In this document: positions 17,419 through 25,935 of the stretch, piece after piece
Layout: each line of letters starts with the position of its first letter
How positions within the stretch are numbered: the first letter of the stretch is position 1
NCBI RefSeq assembly: GCF_000344805.1
Contig: NC_020453.1
Coordinates: 6,977,001 to 7,041,000 of the forward strand
Direction: 5' to 3'
Length of the DNA: 64,000 nt
Origin: Bradyrhizobium oligotrophicum S58
GTDB taxonomy: Bacteria > Pseudomonadota > Alphaproteobacteria > Rhizobiales > Xanthobacteraceae
Program-made: the position numbers and the translations under genes
Notes under the pieces: generated by a model
Seen by the model: only the letters and a program-made list of their open reading frames with translations
Database searches by the model: none
What the model was told of the DNA's origin: nothing

Positions 17419-17670
17419 ATGAGATATGCCGACGGGCAACTGGTAGCGCTGGGAGATCGCGTCCGCCTCGGCGGCGATGATGGCGGCCTAGTCGTCGCGG
17501 ATATCGATACCGGCCAATTCAGCGCCGACTTTCCGCAGGTCGAGTGGACTTATCTCCGAAAGGGGGCTCTCATTCGGTTTCCGACCTACGGACTGATCCA
17601 CTACGAAGTGGCCGAGCCAGGCCTTGAGCTGGTATCACGCGCGCCCCCGTCTCACTTAGGTCGTAAGTAG
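17419..17670 (+). CDS. Small conserved hypothetical protein
   Basis: The 83-residue product (MRYADGQLVALGDRVRLGGD at its start) is rich in beta strands and has the pattern W.YL..G..I.FP..GLIHYE..EP.LEL. I recall this pattern from small stand-alone proteins in many Proteobacteria. GGAGATGAAGG precedes the ATG. The gene lies alone between two repeat-filled stretches. No function is known to me. Confidence 0.6.
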   Translation: MRYADGQLVALGDRVRLGGDDGGLVVADIDTGQFSADFPQVEWTYLRKGALIRFPTYGLIHYEVAEPGLELVSRAPPSHLGRK

Positions 17671-17686
17671 CAGAGACTCTCGCTCC

Positions 17687-17888
17687 ACATGTCATTCCGG
17701 GGCGCGCGGAGCGACAAAGTCGCGTGAGCGCGAGCCCGGAATCCATATCGACGATGGCCTGCGGTCCATCGAGATAGCTGCCTGCGGCTATCTTCCCGTC
17801 CCAAATGTCGGCCCGTGGTTATGGATTCCGGGCTCATTCGCGCTCAAACAACGGCTTCGCCGTTCTGCGAACGCGAATGCTCCGGAAT
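17687..17888. repeat. CATGTCATTCCGG-type long inverted repeat
   Basis: The element starts CACATGTCATTCCGGGGCGCG and ends TGCTCCGGAATGACATGTGG, so its termini are inverted. Inner parts GCCCGGAATCCATA and TATGGATTCCGGGCTC are also inverted, making a two-lobed palindrome. Only one copy is in the window. It lies upstream of benE. Confidence 0.75.
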
Positions 17889-18040
17889 GACATGTGGAGA
17901 GAGAGGCGGCCGAACGAGACACCATCCGGCTGACCGGCGTCTACATTCCCCGCGCCTTGCACGGCTCGCCCCATTCAGTCAAAACATCCCCTACGACACC
18001 AAGGACAACAACAAGAACTCATCACGAGCCCCGCCCCATC

Positions 18041-19273
18041 ATGTTCAGCGCCATCGAACGCCCGCCGGGCCCGCCGCCCGGCCTTGCCCAGATCGCTGCC
18101 GACTTCGGCCCGCTCTATGCCTCGCACGGCTTCGTCGGCTGGCTGTTCGCGATCACCGGGCCCGTCGCCATCATTCTCTCGGTCGGCGCCAATGGCGGGC
18201 TGACGCAGGCGGAGATCGCGTCGTGGATCTTTGGCGTGTTCTTCATCAACGGGCTGATCACGCTCTTGCTGTCGTGGCGCTATCGCGAGCCGCTGGTGCT
18301 GTTCTGGACCATTCCGGGCACCGTGCTGGTCGGCCAGTCGCTGACGCATCTCAGCTTTGCGCAGGTCGTGGGCGCGTTCTACGGCACGGCGCTGCTGATG
18401 CTGATCCTCGGGCTCACGGGCTGGGTCAAGCGCGCGATGCAATTGGTGCCGATGCCGATCGTGATGGGCATGGTCGCCGGCGTGTTCCTGCGCTTCGGCC
18501 TCGATCTGGTGCGCGCCGTATTCGCGGATTTCGCCATCGCCGGGCCGATGGTCGTGCTCTGGCTGCTGCTGACCGCGCTGCCCGCACTCGGCCGGCGCTG
18601 CCCGCCGATCATCGGCGCGCTCATCGTCGGCACACTGGCAGCGATCGTATTTGGCAAATACGACCACAGCGCGCCACTCCAGATCGCGCTGATCCGGCCG
18701 GTGATCCAAACGCCCTCCTGGTCACTCGCGGCCATGATCGAGCTCATCGTGCCGCTCGCGGTCACCGTGCTGGTGGTGCAGAATGGCCAGGGCTTTGCGG
18801 TGCTGGCCGCCGCCGGCCACAAGCCGCCGGTCAATCTCGTCACCGTGGCCTGCGGCATCGGCTCGGCGCTATCAGCTGTCGTGGGCGGCGTCTCGACCTG
18901 CCTGACCGGGCCAACCAACGCCATCGTCGTCTCGGGCGGCGAGCGCAAGCGTCATTATACCGCCGCGATGGCCGTCGGCGTGCTCGCGCTCGGCTTCGGG
19001 CTGCTGGCGCCGACCTTTACGACGCTGCTGCTGATCGCGCCCAAATCATTGATCACGACGCTGGCAGGGCTTGCCATGCTGCGCGTGCTGCAGACGGCGT
19101 TCGTGACAGCGTTCAGGACGCGGTTCTCGCTGGGCGCACTGATCGCCTTTCTGGTGACCGTCGCCGACGTGCCGCTGCTCAACATCGGCGCCGCGTTCTG
19201 GGGACTGGTCGCAGGCTTCGCGCTGTCGTGGCTGCTGGAGCGGGCGGATTTCGCGACCGAAGCTGATATTTGA
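18041..19273 (+). CDS. benE: BenE-family benzoate/H+ symporter
   Basis: The 410-residue inner-membrane protein has the length and about 11-12 helices of BenE transporters. It shows the family-like VGQSLTHLSFAQVVGAFYGTA segment, MGMVAGVFLRFGLDLV, and a conserved GGVSTCLTGPTNAIV half-helix motif. It should import benzoate or a related aromatic acid with protons. The ATG at 18041 is chosen because the family begins there; the upstream frame is repeat-derived. No benzoate-degrading genes are adjacent, so the substrate is tentative. Confidence 0.85.
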   Translation: MFSAIERPPGPPPGLAQIAADFGPLYASHGFVGWLFAITGPVAIILSVGANGGLTQAEIASWIFGVFFINGLITLLLSWRYREPLVLFWTIPGTVLVGQSLTHLSFAQVVGAFYGTALLMLILGLTGWVKRAMQLVPMPIVMGMVAGVFLRFGLDLVRAVFADFAIAGPMVVLWLLLTALPALGRRCPPIIGALIVGTLAAIVFGKYDHSAPLQIALIRPVIQTPSWSLAAMIELIVPLAVTVLVVQNGQGFAVLAAAGHKPPVNLVTVACGIGSALSAVVGGVSTCLTGPTNAIVVSGGERKRHYTAAMAVGVLALGFGLLAPTFTTLLLIAPKSLITTLAGLAMLRVLQTAFVTAFRTRFSLGALIAFLVTVADVPLLNIGAAFWGLVAGFALSWLLERADFATEADI

Positions 19274-19411
19274 GCTGATTGCCGCATCGCATCACGCGCT
19301 CTTGTCGCATCCCCAGCCGAACGGACAACGCCCTGTTGCAGCGCCGCTGGATCGCGCTACACTTCCAGACCAAAGAAGAATGATCTCAAGAATGACCCTG
19401 GGAGGACACTG

Positions 19412-20731
19412 ATGACCGCGATCACGCGCCGCAACATGCTTGCAGGCACCGCAGCAGCAGGCGCGCTGGCGCTGACCGGCCGACCGGCCTGGTCCGAGCC
19501 GCAGTGGAAGAAATACGCCGGCACCAAGCTCGAGGTGATCCTGGCCAAGGGGCCGCGCGGCGACAATCTGCAGAAGAACATCAAGGAATTCACCGCGCTG
19601 ACCGGCATCGAGGTGGAATCCGAGCAGATCCCCGAGCAGCAGCAGCGGCAGAAAGTGGTGATCGAGCTGTCGTCGGGCAAGCCAAGCTTCGACGTCGTCC
19701 ATCTGAGCTATCACGTGCAGAAGCGGCAGTTCGAGAAGGCGGGCTGGCTCGCCGACATCACCGACTTCATGAAGGACCCGAACCTCACCGCGCCGGACCT
19801 CGTGCAGAGCGATTTCTCTGCCGCTGGGCTGACTTACGCCAGCAACGACAAGGGCCGGATGTTCTCGCTGCCGTGGTCGGTGGACTACTTCATCCTCTAC
19901 TACAACAAGGAGCTATTCGCGAAAAAGGGCGTCGAGGTGCCGAAGACGCTCGACGAGATGGTCGCAGCCGCGCAGAAGCTGACCGATGCCAAGGACGGCA
20001 CCTTCGGCTTCGTCGGGCGCGGCCTGCGCAACGCCAACATGACGTTGTGGACGAACTTCTTCCTCAACTATGGCGGCGAGTTCCTCGATGCCAAGGGCAA
20101 CATCCTGACCGATGGTCCCGAAGCGGTCGAAGCGACCAGGCTCTACCAGAAGCTGCTGACCACCTGCGCGCCTCCGGGCGTGGCCGGCTTCAACTGGATG
20201 GAGTCGATGGCCTCGTTCACGCAAGGCCGATCGGCGATGTGGATCGACGGCGTCGGCTGGGCGCCGCCGCTGGAGGATGCCAACGCCTCGCGCATCGTCG
20301 GCAAGGTCGGCTACACGGTGGTGCCGGCCGGTCCCAAAGGGCAGTATTCGGCGACCTATGGCGACGGCGTCGGCATCCCCGCGGCGTGCAAGAACAAGGA
20401 GGCCGCCTGGCTGCTGTGCCAATGGATGGTCTCGAAGGCGCAGGGCGCCCGCCTCGTGCAGGCCGGCGGCGGCGTGCCGTTCCGCAACTCCGTGCTCAAC
20501 GATGCGGAGGTTCAGGGCGGCGTGAAGATGCCGAAGGAGTGGCTGCAGTCGGCGATCGACTCCGGCAAGATCTCCAAGCTCGGCCTGCCGGTGATCATCC
20601 CCGTGGCCGAATTCCGCGATCTCGTCGGCGCGGCGTTGACCGCCACGCTGTCGGGCGCCGATCCCGCGACCGAGCTGAAGAAGGCGCACGAACAGTTCCG
20701 CCCGATCCTGGAGCGCAGCGAAAAAGCGTGA
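19412..20731 (+). CDS. Sugar-type ABC transporter substrate-binding protein
   Basis: The 439-residue protein is an extracytoplasmic solute-binding protein of family 1. The N-terminus MTAITRRNMLAGTAAAGALA has a twin-arginine-like RR followed by a hydrophobic stretch, cleavage near AWS. The mature part shows the fold pattern: SFDVVHLSYHVQKRQFEKAGWLADITDF, YNKELFAKKGVEVPKTLDEM and AMWIDGVGWA. It binds a carbohydrate or polyol for the two downstream permeases. GGGAGG precedes the ATG. Its stop overlaps the next start. Confidence 0.85.
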   Translation: MTAITRRNMLAGTAAAGALALTGRPAWSEPQWKKYAGTKLEVILAKGPRGDNLQKNIKEFTALTGIEVESEQIPEQQQRQKVVIELSSGKPSFDVVHLSYHVQKRQFEKAGWLADITDFMKDPNLTAPDLVQSDFSAAGLTYASNDKGRMFSLPWSVDYFILYYNKELFAKKGVEVPKTLDEMVAAAQKLTDAKDGTFGFVGRGLRNANMTLWTNFFLNYGGEFLDAKGNILTDGPEAVEATRLYQKLLTTCAPPGVAGFNWMESMASFTQGRSAMWIDGVGWAPPLEDANASRIVGKVGYTVVPAGPKGQYSATYGDGVGIPAACKNKEAAWLLCQWMVSKAQGARLVQAGGGVPFRNSVLNDAEVQGGVKMPKEWLQSAIDSGKISKLGLPVIIPVAEFRDLVGAALTATLSGADPATELKKAHEQFRPILERSEKA

Positions 20732-21663
20732 GCACGATCGTCGAACAGGCCGGCGCGGCAGCGGAGGCTGCTGCGCCGGAACGTGCATTGCGGCCGCCAT
20801 CCTATTGGCCGTTCGTGGTGCCGGCGCTGGTCACCGTGCTCGCGGTGATCATCTTTCCCTGGCTGTTCACGATCTGGATGAGCTTCCAGGAGTGGAAGGT
20901 CGGCTCGCCCACGACCTTCGTCGGCCTGTCGAACTATTTCAGGCTGCCGGCCGATCCGCGCTTCGTCGAGTCGGTCGGCCACACGCTGTCCTATACGGCG
21001 CTGTCGGTGCTGCTGCCGCTGGTGCTCGGCACCTTCGCCGCGGTGGTCTTCCACGCTCGCTTCCCCGGACGCGGATTGTTGCGCGCGCTGTTCATCATGC
21101 CGATGATGGCGACGCCGGTCGCGATCGCGCTGGTATGGACGATGATGTTCCATCCGCAACTCGGCATCCTGAACTATCTGCTGTCGCTGGTCGGCCTGCC
21201 GCCGCAGCTCTGGGTGTTTCACCCGGGCACCGTGATCCCGTCGCTGGTGCTGGTCGAGACCTGGCAATGGACGCCGCTGGTGATGCTGATCGTGCTCGGC
21301 GGCATCGCCTCGCTGCCGACCGAGCCTTACGAGAGCGCGCAGATCGACGGCGCCTCGACCTGGCAGATGTTCCGCTACATCACTTTGCCGCTGATCATGC
21401 CGTTTTTGTTCATCGCCGCGATGATCCGCGCCATCGACGCGATCAAGAGCTTCGACATCATCTTCGCGATCACCCAAGGCGGCCCCGGCTCGGCGTCGGA
21501 GACCATCAACCTCTATCTCTACAGCGTCGCCTTCGTCTATTACGACCTCGGCTATGCCTCGGCGATCGCGGTGGTGTTCTTCGCGCTGATCGTGGCGCTC
21601 ACCGCACTGCTGCTGGTGCTGCGCCGCCGCGCGCAATGGAATGCGCTGGGGAACGACACATGA
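20728..21663 (+). CDS. ABC sugar permease 1 (MalF-like)
   Basis: The 311-residue inner-membrane permease has six or more helices and a conserved EAA loop (YESAQIDGASTWQMFRYITLPLIMP). GTG at 20728 is the start because it overlaps the binding-protein stop as GTGA; a short soluble N-terminus precedes helix 1 (WPFVVPALVTVLAVIIFPWLF). It pairs with 21660-22484. The same strand and overlaps indicate one operon. Confidence 0.9.
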   Translation: MSTIVEQAGAAAEAAAPERALRPPSYWPFVVPALVTVLAVIIFPWLFTIWMSFQEWKVGSPTTFVGLSNYFRLPADPRFVESVGHTLSYTALSVLLPLVLGTFAAVVFHARFPGRGLLRALFIMPMMATPVAIALVWTMMFHPQLGILNYLLSLVGLPPQLWVFHPGTVIPSLVLVETWQWTPLVMLIVLGGIASLPTEPYESAQIDGASTWQMFRYITLPLIMPFLFIAAMIRAIDAIKSFDIIFAITQGGPGSASETINLYLYSVAFVYYDLGYASAIAVVFFALIVALTALLLVLRRRAQWNALGNDT

Positions 21664-22484
21664 GCGCGCGCAGCATTCTCGGCCGGCTTGGGCTGGCGCT
21701 CGGCGTCTTCCTCATCGTCTCGCCGGCGATCCTGTTCTTCCTCTGGATGATCTCGCTGTCGGTGAAGTTCGAGGTCGACAATGCCGCCTATCCGCCGGTG
21801 TTCTGGCCGGAGCATTTCGCCTGGAAGAACTACACGGATGTGCTGTCTTCGAACCGCTTCTTCACCTACTTCAAGAACAGCCTGCTGGTGACCGGCGGCG
21901 CGACGTCGTTGGCGATGCTGGTCGGCGTGCCCGCCGGCTACGGCATCGCACGCATGGCCGCACACAAATCGGCGATCGTGATCCTGATCGCGCGCATCAC
22001 GCCCGGCCTGTCCTATCTCATTCCGCTGTTCCTGATGTTCCAGTGGCTCGGCCTGCTCGGCACCTTGTGGCCGCAGATCATCATCCACCTCGTCGTCACC
22101 GTGCCGATCGTGATCTGGATCATGATCGGTTATTTCGAGACCACGCCGATCGAGCTCGAGGAGGCCGCGCGCATCGACGGCGCCACGCGCTGGCAGGTCT
22201 TTCGCCACGTCGCATTGCCTGTCGCCAAGCCAGGGCTCGCGGTCGCCTTCATCCTCGCGGTGATCTTCTCGTGGAATAATTTCGTGTTCGGCATCGTGCT
22301 GGCCGGCCGCGAGACACGCACCTTGCCGGTCGCGGTCTACAACATGATCTCGTTCGATCAGCTGAGTTGGGGACCGCTGGCGGCAGCGGCGCTGATCGTG
22401 ACCTTACCGGTGCTGCTGCTGACGGTATTCGCGCAGCGGCAGATCGTCGCGGGGTTGACGGCAGGAGCCGTGAAGGGCGGCTGA
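21660..22484 (+). CDS. ABC sugar permease 2 (MalG-like)
   Basis: The 274-residue permease has the MalG pattern, with an EAA loop EEAARIDGATRWQVFRHVALP near residues 167-187 and a C-terminal AQRQIVAGLTAGAVKGG. Its ATG overlaps the previous stop as ATGA. No ATP-binding subunit follows: the next gene is a sensor kinase 307 bases away. The pair probably uses a shared ATPase encoded elsewhere. Confidence 0.9.
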   Translation: MSARSILGRLGLALGVFLIVSPAILFFLWMISLSVKFEVDNAAYPPVFWPEHFAWKNYTDVLSSNRFFTYFKNSLLVTGGATSLAMLVGVPAGYGIARMAAHKSAIVILIARITPGLSYLIPLFLMFQWLGLLGTLWPQIIIHLVVTVPIVIWIMIGYFETTPIELEEAARIDGATRWQVFRHVALPVAKPGLAVAFILAVIFSWNNFVFGIVLAGRETRTLPVAVYNMISFDQLSWGPLAAAALIVTLPVLLLTVFAQRQIVAGLTAGAVKGG

Positions 22485-22791
22485 CCATCGCCTCAGCCGA
22501 ACGGTGGATGATCTCTCGGTATAATGCATGCCATAGAGAACCTGCGGCGGAATGTCGAACTTGCCTTCGTCAGGCCACAGTCTGCCCCTTGGTTACCTGC
22601 ATGGAACCGGGATTCGCCACGCGCCTGAAGCGCAGCGGCGGTGATCGCGTTGCTGGTTTCATCTCGTCTGAGTGCGGCTTCGTTCCAGCCGAATACCACT
22701 ACGCCGCACGATCGACCGGCTGCGGATTTGCGCCCCGCCCGGTCCGTCGTGCAACCCATCACCGGCTGAACGCCCGACCGACGAAAGCTTC
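22485..22791. other. Intergenic between the ABC operon and the GAF kinase
   Basis: A TATAAT lies at 22521-22526 but no matching -35 is clear. No repeat family or ribosome-binding site for another gene was seen. Confidence 0.4.
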
Positions 22792-23886
22792 ATGACGTCC
22801 GATCGCGACGCCTCCGCGCCAGACCGATTGGCTGCCTTGTTGCAGACCGACCTGCTCGACTCGCCGCCCGAGCCGGGCTTCGATCGCGTCACGCGCCTGA
22901 CCACGCGGCTGCTGCAGGCGCCGGCCGCGATCATCGCGCTGGTCGATCGCGACCGGCAGTTCTTCAAAAGCTCGGTCGGCCTGTGCGAGCCGTGGGCCTC
23001 GCTGCGCGAGACGCCGCTCAGCCACTCGTTCTGCCAGCACGTCGTCACGTCGGCGCAGCCGCTGGTGATCAGCGACGCCAACCAGCATCCGCTGGTAAAG
23101 GACAATCTCGCGGTGCCGGTTCTCGGCGTGATCGCCTATCTCGGCGTCCCTCTGCGGCTGCCGAGCGGCGAGGTGATCGGCGCGCTCTGTGCGATCGATC
23201 ATGAGCCGCGGCCGTGGAGCGATGACGACATCGCCCAGCTCACCGAGCTCAGCGAGATCGTGATGGACGAGATCGCGCTGCGCACCGAGAATACCCGGCG
23301 GCGCACGGTCGAACAGCACCATCGCGTGCTGGTCCATGAGCTCAATCATCGCGTCAAGAACACGCTCGCGCTGGTCGACAGCGTCATCGCGCTCAGCATC
23401 CGCGCCGATTCCGCGCTGGCCGAGTTCGGCGAGGCGTTGCGCGGCCGCATCGCCGCCCTGACCCGCAGCCACGCACTGGCGCTCGATCGCGGCCGCGAGG
23501 CGGTCGCCCTCGATGAGCTGGTCTGCGCCGAGCTCGCGCCGCTGCAGGGCGACCGTGTCGCGGTCGACGGCGCTGCCGTGCAGCTCCCGCCCGCCGTCGC
23601 GCTGTATCTGTCGATGGGGCTGCACGAGCTCGTCACCAATGCGGTGAAATACGGCGCACTGTCGAACGATGCGGGACGGGTGGCGTTGAGCTGGACGCAT
23701 GCCGACGGACGGTTGAAGCTGTCCTGGCAGGAGAACGGCGGGCCGGAGGTCGCCCCGCCCGCGCGCAACGGCTTCGGCTCGCTGCTGTTCGAGCGCATCC
23801 TCGGCGCAGCGCTGAAGGGCCAGGTCACGCGTGACTTCGCGCCGGATGGGCTGAAGGTGACGTTCGATCTGCCGCTGACGGCGTGA
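22792..23886 (+). CDS. GAF-domain sensor histidine kinase (HWE/HisKA_2 type)
   Basis: The 364-residue soluble protein has an N-terminal GAF domain (about 10-165). A dimerisation/phosphoacceptor region follows (LVHELNHRVKNTLALVDSVI, likely phospho-His186). The catalytic domain has the N-box LHELVTNAVKYGAL and G-box NGFGSLL. This H-box belongs to the HWE/HisKA_2 group that phosphorylates single-domain or PhyR-type regulators. No response regulator is next to it, so it is an orphan kinase. Its stop abuts the coxF stop exactly (TGATCA), a convergent arrangement. Confidence 0.85.
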   Translation: MTSDRDASAPDRLAALLQTDLLDSPPEPGFDRVTRLTTRLLQAPAAIIALVDRDRQFFKSSVGLCEPWASLRETPLSHSFCQHVVTSAQPLVISDANQHPLVKDNLAVPVLGVIAYLGVPLRLPSGEVIGALCAIDHEPRPWSDDDIAQLTELSEIVMDEIALRTENTRRRTVEQHHRVLVHELNHRVKNTLALVDSVIALSIRADSALAEFGEALRGRIAALTRSHALALDRGREAVALDELVCAELAPLQGDRVAVDGAAVQLPPAVALYLSMGLHELVTNAVKYGALSNDAGRVALSWTHADGRLKLSWQENGGPEVAPPARNGFGSLLFERILGAALKGQVTRDFAPDGLKVTFDLPLTA

Positions 23887-24702
23887 TCACCCGCGCTGGC
23901 CGCGCCTTCGTGTGAGCGTAATCTCGGCCAGGATCGACATCGCGATCTCCTCCGGCGTGATGGCGCCGAGATCGAGGCCTGCCGGCGCCTTGACCTTGTC
24001 GAGCAGCGCGGCGTCGATGCCGTCCTTGATCAGCTTGTCGCGCAGGCTGTCCATCTTGCGGCGGCTGCCGACGAAGGCGTGATAGGCGGCATCGCAAGCG
24101 AGCGCAGCGCGCAACGCGGCCTCGTCGCCCTTGCCTTGCGTCGATACCACGACGAAGCGGCTGCCGCAGCCCTGTTGTTCCAGCGCGAAGCCATCGATCA
24201 CCAGGTCAGCCTCCGGCGTGGTGATGAGATCGGCAGCGGGCGCTACGAGGGTGACATGATAGCCGAGCGGCCGGGCCTGCGCGGCCAGCGCCAGCGCCAC
24301 CGGGCTCGCGCCGAAGATCACCAGCGCGGGATGCGGCAGCACCGGCTCGACGAAGATGTCCATGGTCCCCTTGCTCGGGCACATGTTGCTGGCGAAGCGC
24401 ACGCCCTCTTTGGTTTCACCCGGCTTGACGCCGAGCTCGGCAAGCAAATTGTCCGGCTGCACCGAGACCATGCGCGGGACACCGTCGGCGAGCGCCTCGC
24501 GCGCCGCCTTCAGCACGGCGCCGCGCGCACAGCCGCCGCCGATCCAGCCCGCGACGATGGTGCCGTCGGGACGAATGATCGCCTTCGCGCCGGCCTTCGC
24601 CGCGGTCACCGACACCGTGCGGACGACAGTGGCGAGCACGAAGCTTTCGTCGTTGGCTTTCAGCTGCGCGGCGAGATCGAGCAGTTCAGGGGAGGTGGTC
24701 AT
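23887..24702 (-). CDS. coxF: CO dehydrogenase maturation factor CoxF (XdhC family)
   Basis: The 271-residue protein has the XdhC/CoxF pattern: an N-terminal domain with VRTVSVTAAKAGAKAIIRPDG and GWIGGGCARGAVLKAA, and a Rossmann domain starting ALVIFGASPVALALAAQA. XdhC proteins protect and deliver the molybdenum cofactor to the large subunit; CoxF is required for CO-dehydrogenase function in Afipia carboxidovorans. It is last in the cluster, 27 bases after coxE. No coxG, coxH, coxI or coxK follows. Confidence 0.9.
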   Translation of the reverse strand: MTTSPELLDLAAQLKANDESFVLATVVRTVSVTAAKAGAKAIIRPDGTIVAGWIGGGCARGAVLKAAREALADGVPRMVSVQPDNLLAELGVKPGETKEGVRFASNMCPSKGTMDIFVEPVLPHPALVIFGASPVALALAAQARPLGYHVTLVAPAADLITTPEADLVIDGFALEQQGCGSRFVVVSTQGKGDEAALRAALACDAAYHAFVGSRRKMDSLRDKLIKDGIDAALLDKVKAPAGLDLGAITPEEIAMSILAEITLTRRRGQRG

Positions 24703-24729
24703 GGGTGAGCTCCTCTCGGCGGCATGGTC

Positions 24730-25935
24730 TCACAACCTCGCCAGATATGGCTCGAGCGCAGCGAGCGACGACAGCGTATGCGCCGGGGCGTAGAGATCGA
24801 CATGTGGCAGCGCCGCCTTGATGCCACGCGCTTCCGGCGCGTAGCCGTCCCAGCCGAGCATCGGATTGAGCCAGACGATGCGGCGGCAGCGGCGTCTCAG
24901 TTGCGCCATCTCGCGGCCGAGCAGCGCGGGATCGCCGGTGTCGTAGCCGTCGGAGACGATCATCACGCAGGTGCGCGAATGGATGACGCGCGCGGCGTGC
25001 CAGCGATTGAAGGTCGCGAGGCTCTCGCCGATCTTCGTGCCGCCACCCGCGCCCTGCGCCATCATGGAGAGACGGTCGAGCGCCCGCGCGGCGTCCTTCT
25101 CCTTCATCGCATCGGAGACGTAGGCGAGCCGGGTATGGAACAGGAAGGCTTCGGCCTCGCGGAAAGCGTCGAGCACGCCGTGGATGAAGCGCAGGAACAC
25201 GGCGGTGTAGGGACTCATCGAACCGGAGGCATCGAGCAGCACCACCAGCCGCAGCGGCTTGTGCTTGCGACGGCGATGCACCAGCGCAATCGGCACGCCG
25301 CCATGGCTGATGTTGCGGTGAATGGTCCGGCGAAGGTCGAGTCGATCGCCCTTCCTGCGCAACTGATCGCGGCGCGTCAGACGCGTCCGCATCGCCTTGG
25401 CGAGCCGCTCCGCCGCCTCGTGCGCCACCGCGACCTGGTCGGGATCGGCGAGTTTGCGGAAGTCGGTATCGGCCAGCGTCTCGACGCGCGATGCGCCTTC
25501 GCGCACGCCCTCGCCGCCTGCCTCGCGTGGTGTCTCGTCGGACGGAATCTGATCGGTTGCGCCTTGCGGTCCGTGCGAACCAGCACTCGCATCGTGCAGA
25601 CTCTTCAGCGACGGACTGTTCGCCGCCGGCGGCGATCCCGCGACGAGCGAGCGCGAACGCACGCGCTTGCCGAGCCAGAATGCATCGAACAGGCCGTCGA
25701 AACGATCCCACTCGCTCTTGCGCGCCGAAAACAGATGCTTGAAGGCGGAGCGCAGCAGGCCGGGCCTGTCGGCATAGCCTTCGGCCATGACGGCCGCTGC
25801 GTCCTGCCCCTCCGCCAGACCAATAGCAAAGCCGTTGTCGCGTAGCGTCTTGAGAAATGCACCCAGGCGTCCCGCGACGAGCCGCGCCACCGCGTCCATG
25901 TCCTCGTGGTCGGGTGTGGCGCCACAGCAGCTCAT
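24730..25935 (-). CDS. coxE: CoxE, VWA-domain CO dehydrogenase maturation protein
   Basis: The 401-residue protein has a C-terminal von Willebrand A domain with a metal-ion-dependent adhesion site (LLDASGSMSPY) and a later VSDGYDTGD. The N-terminal half has a charged linker (residues 105-155). CoxE partners the AAA+ CoxD to assemble the [CuSMoO2] site. The ATG at 25935 overlaps the coxD stop as ATGA. Basic stretches (RRRKHKPLR) are typical of the family. Confidence 0.9.
   Translation of the reverse strand: MSCCGATPDHEDMDAVARLVAGRLGAFLKTLRDNGFAIGLAEGQDAAAVMAEGYADRPGLLRSAFKHLFSARKSEWDRFDGLFDAFWLGKRVRSRSLVAGSPPAANSPSLKSLHDASAGSHGPQGATDQIPSDETPREAGGEGVREGASRVETLADTDFRKLADPDQVAVAHEAAERLAKAMRTRLTRRDQLRRKGDRLDLRRTIHRNISHGGVPIALVHRRRKHKPLRLVVLLDASGSMSPYTAVFLRFIHGVLDAFREAEAFLFHTRLAYVSDAMKEKDAARALDRLSMMAQGAGGGTKIGESLATFNRWHAARVIHSRTCVMIVSDGYDTGDPALLGREMAQLRRRCRRIVWLNPMLGWDGYAPEARGIKAALPHVDLYAPAHTLSSLAALEPYLARL

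Noticed and set aside
19504-21663. 719-residue frame ending in the first sugar permease
   Set aside because: Its first part is an out-of-frame shadow of the binding protein; the GTG at 20728 overlapping the stop is the permease start.
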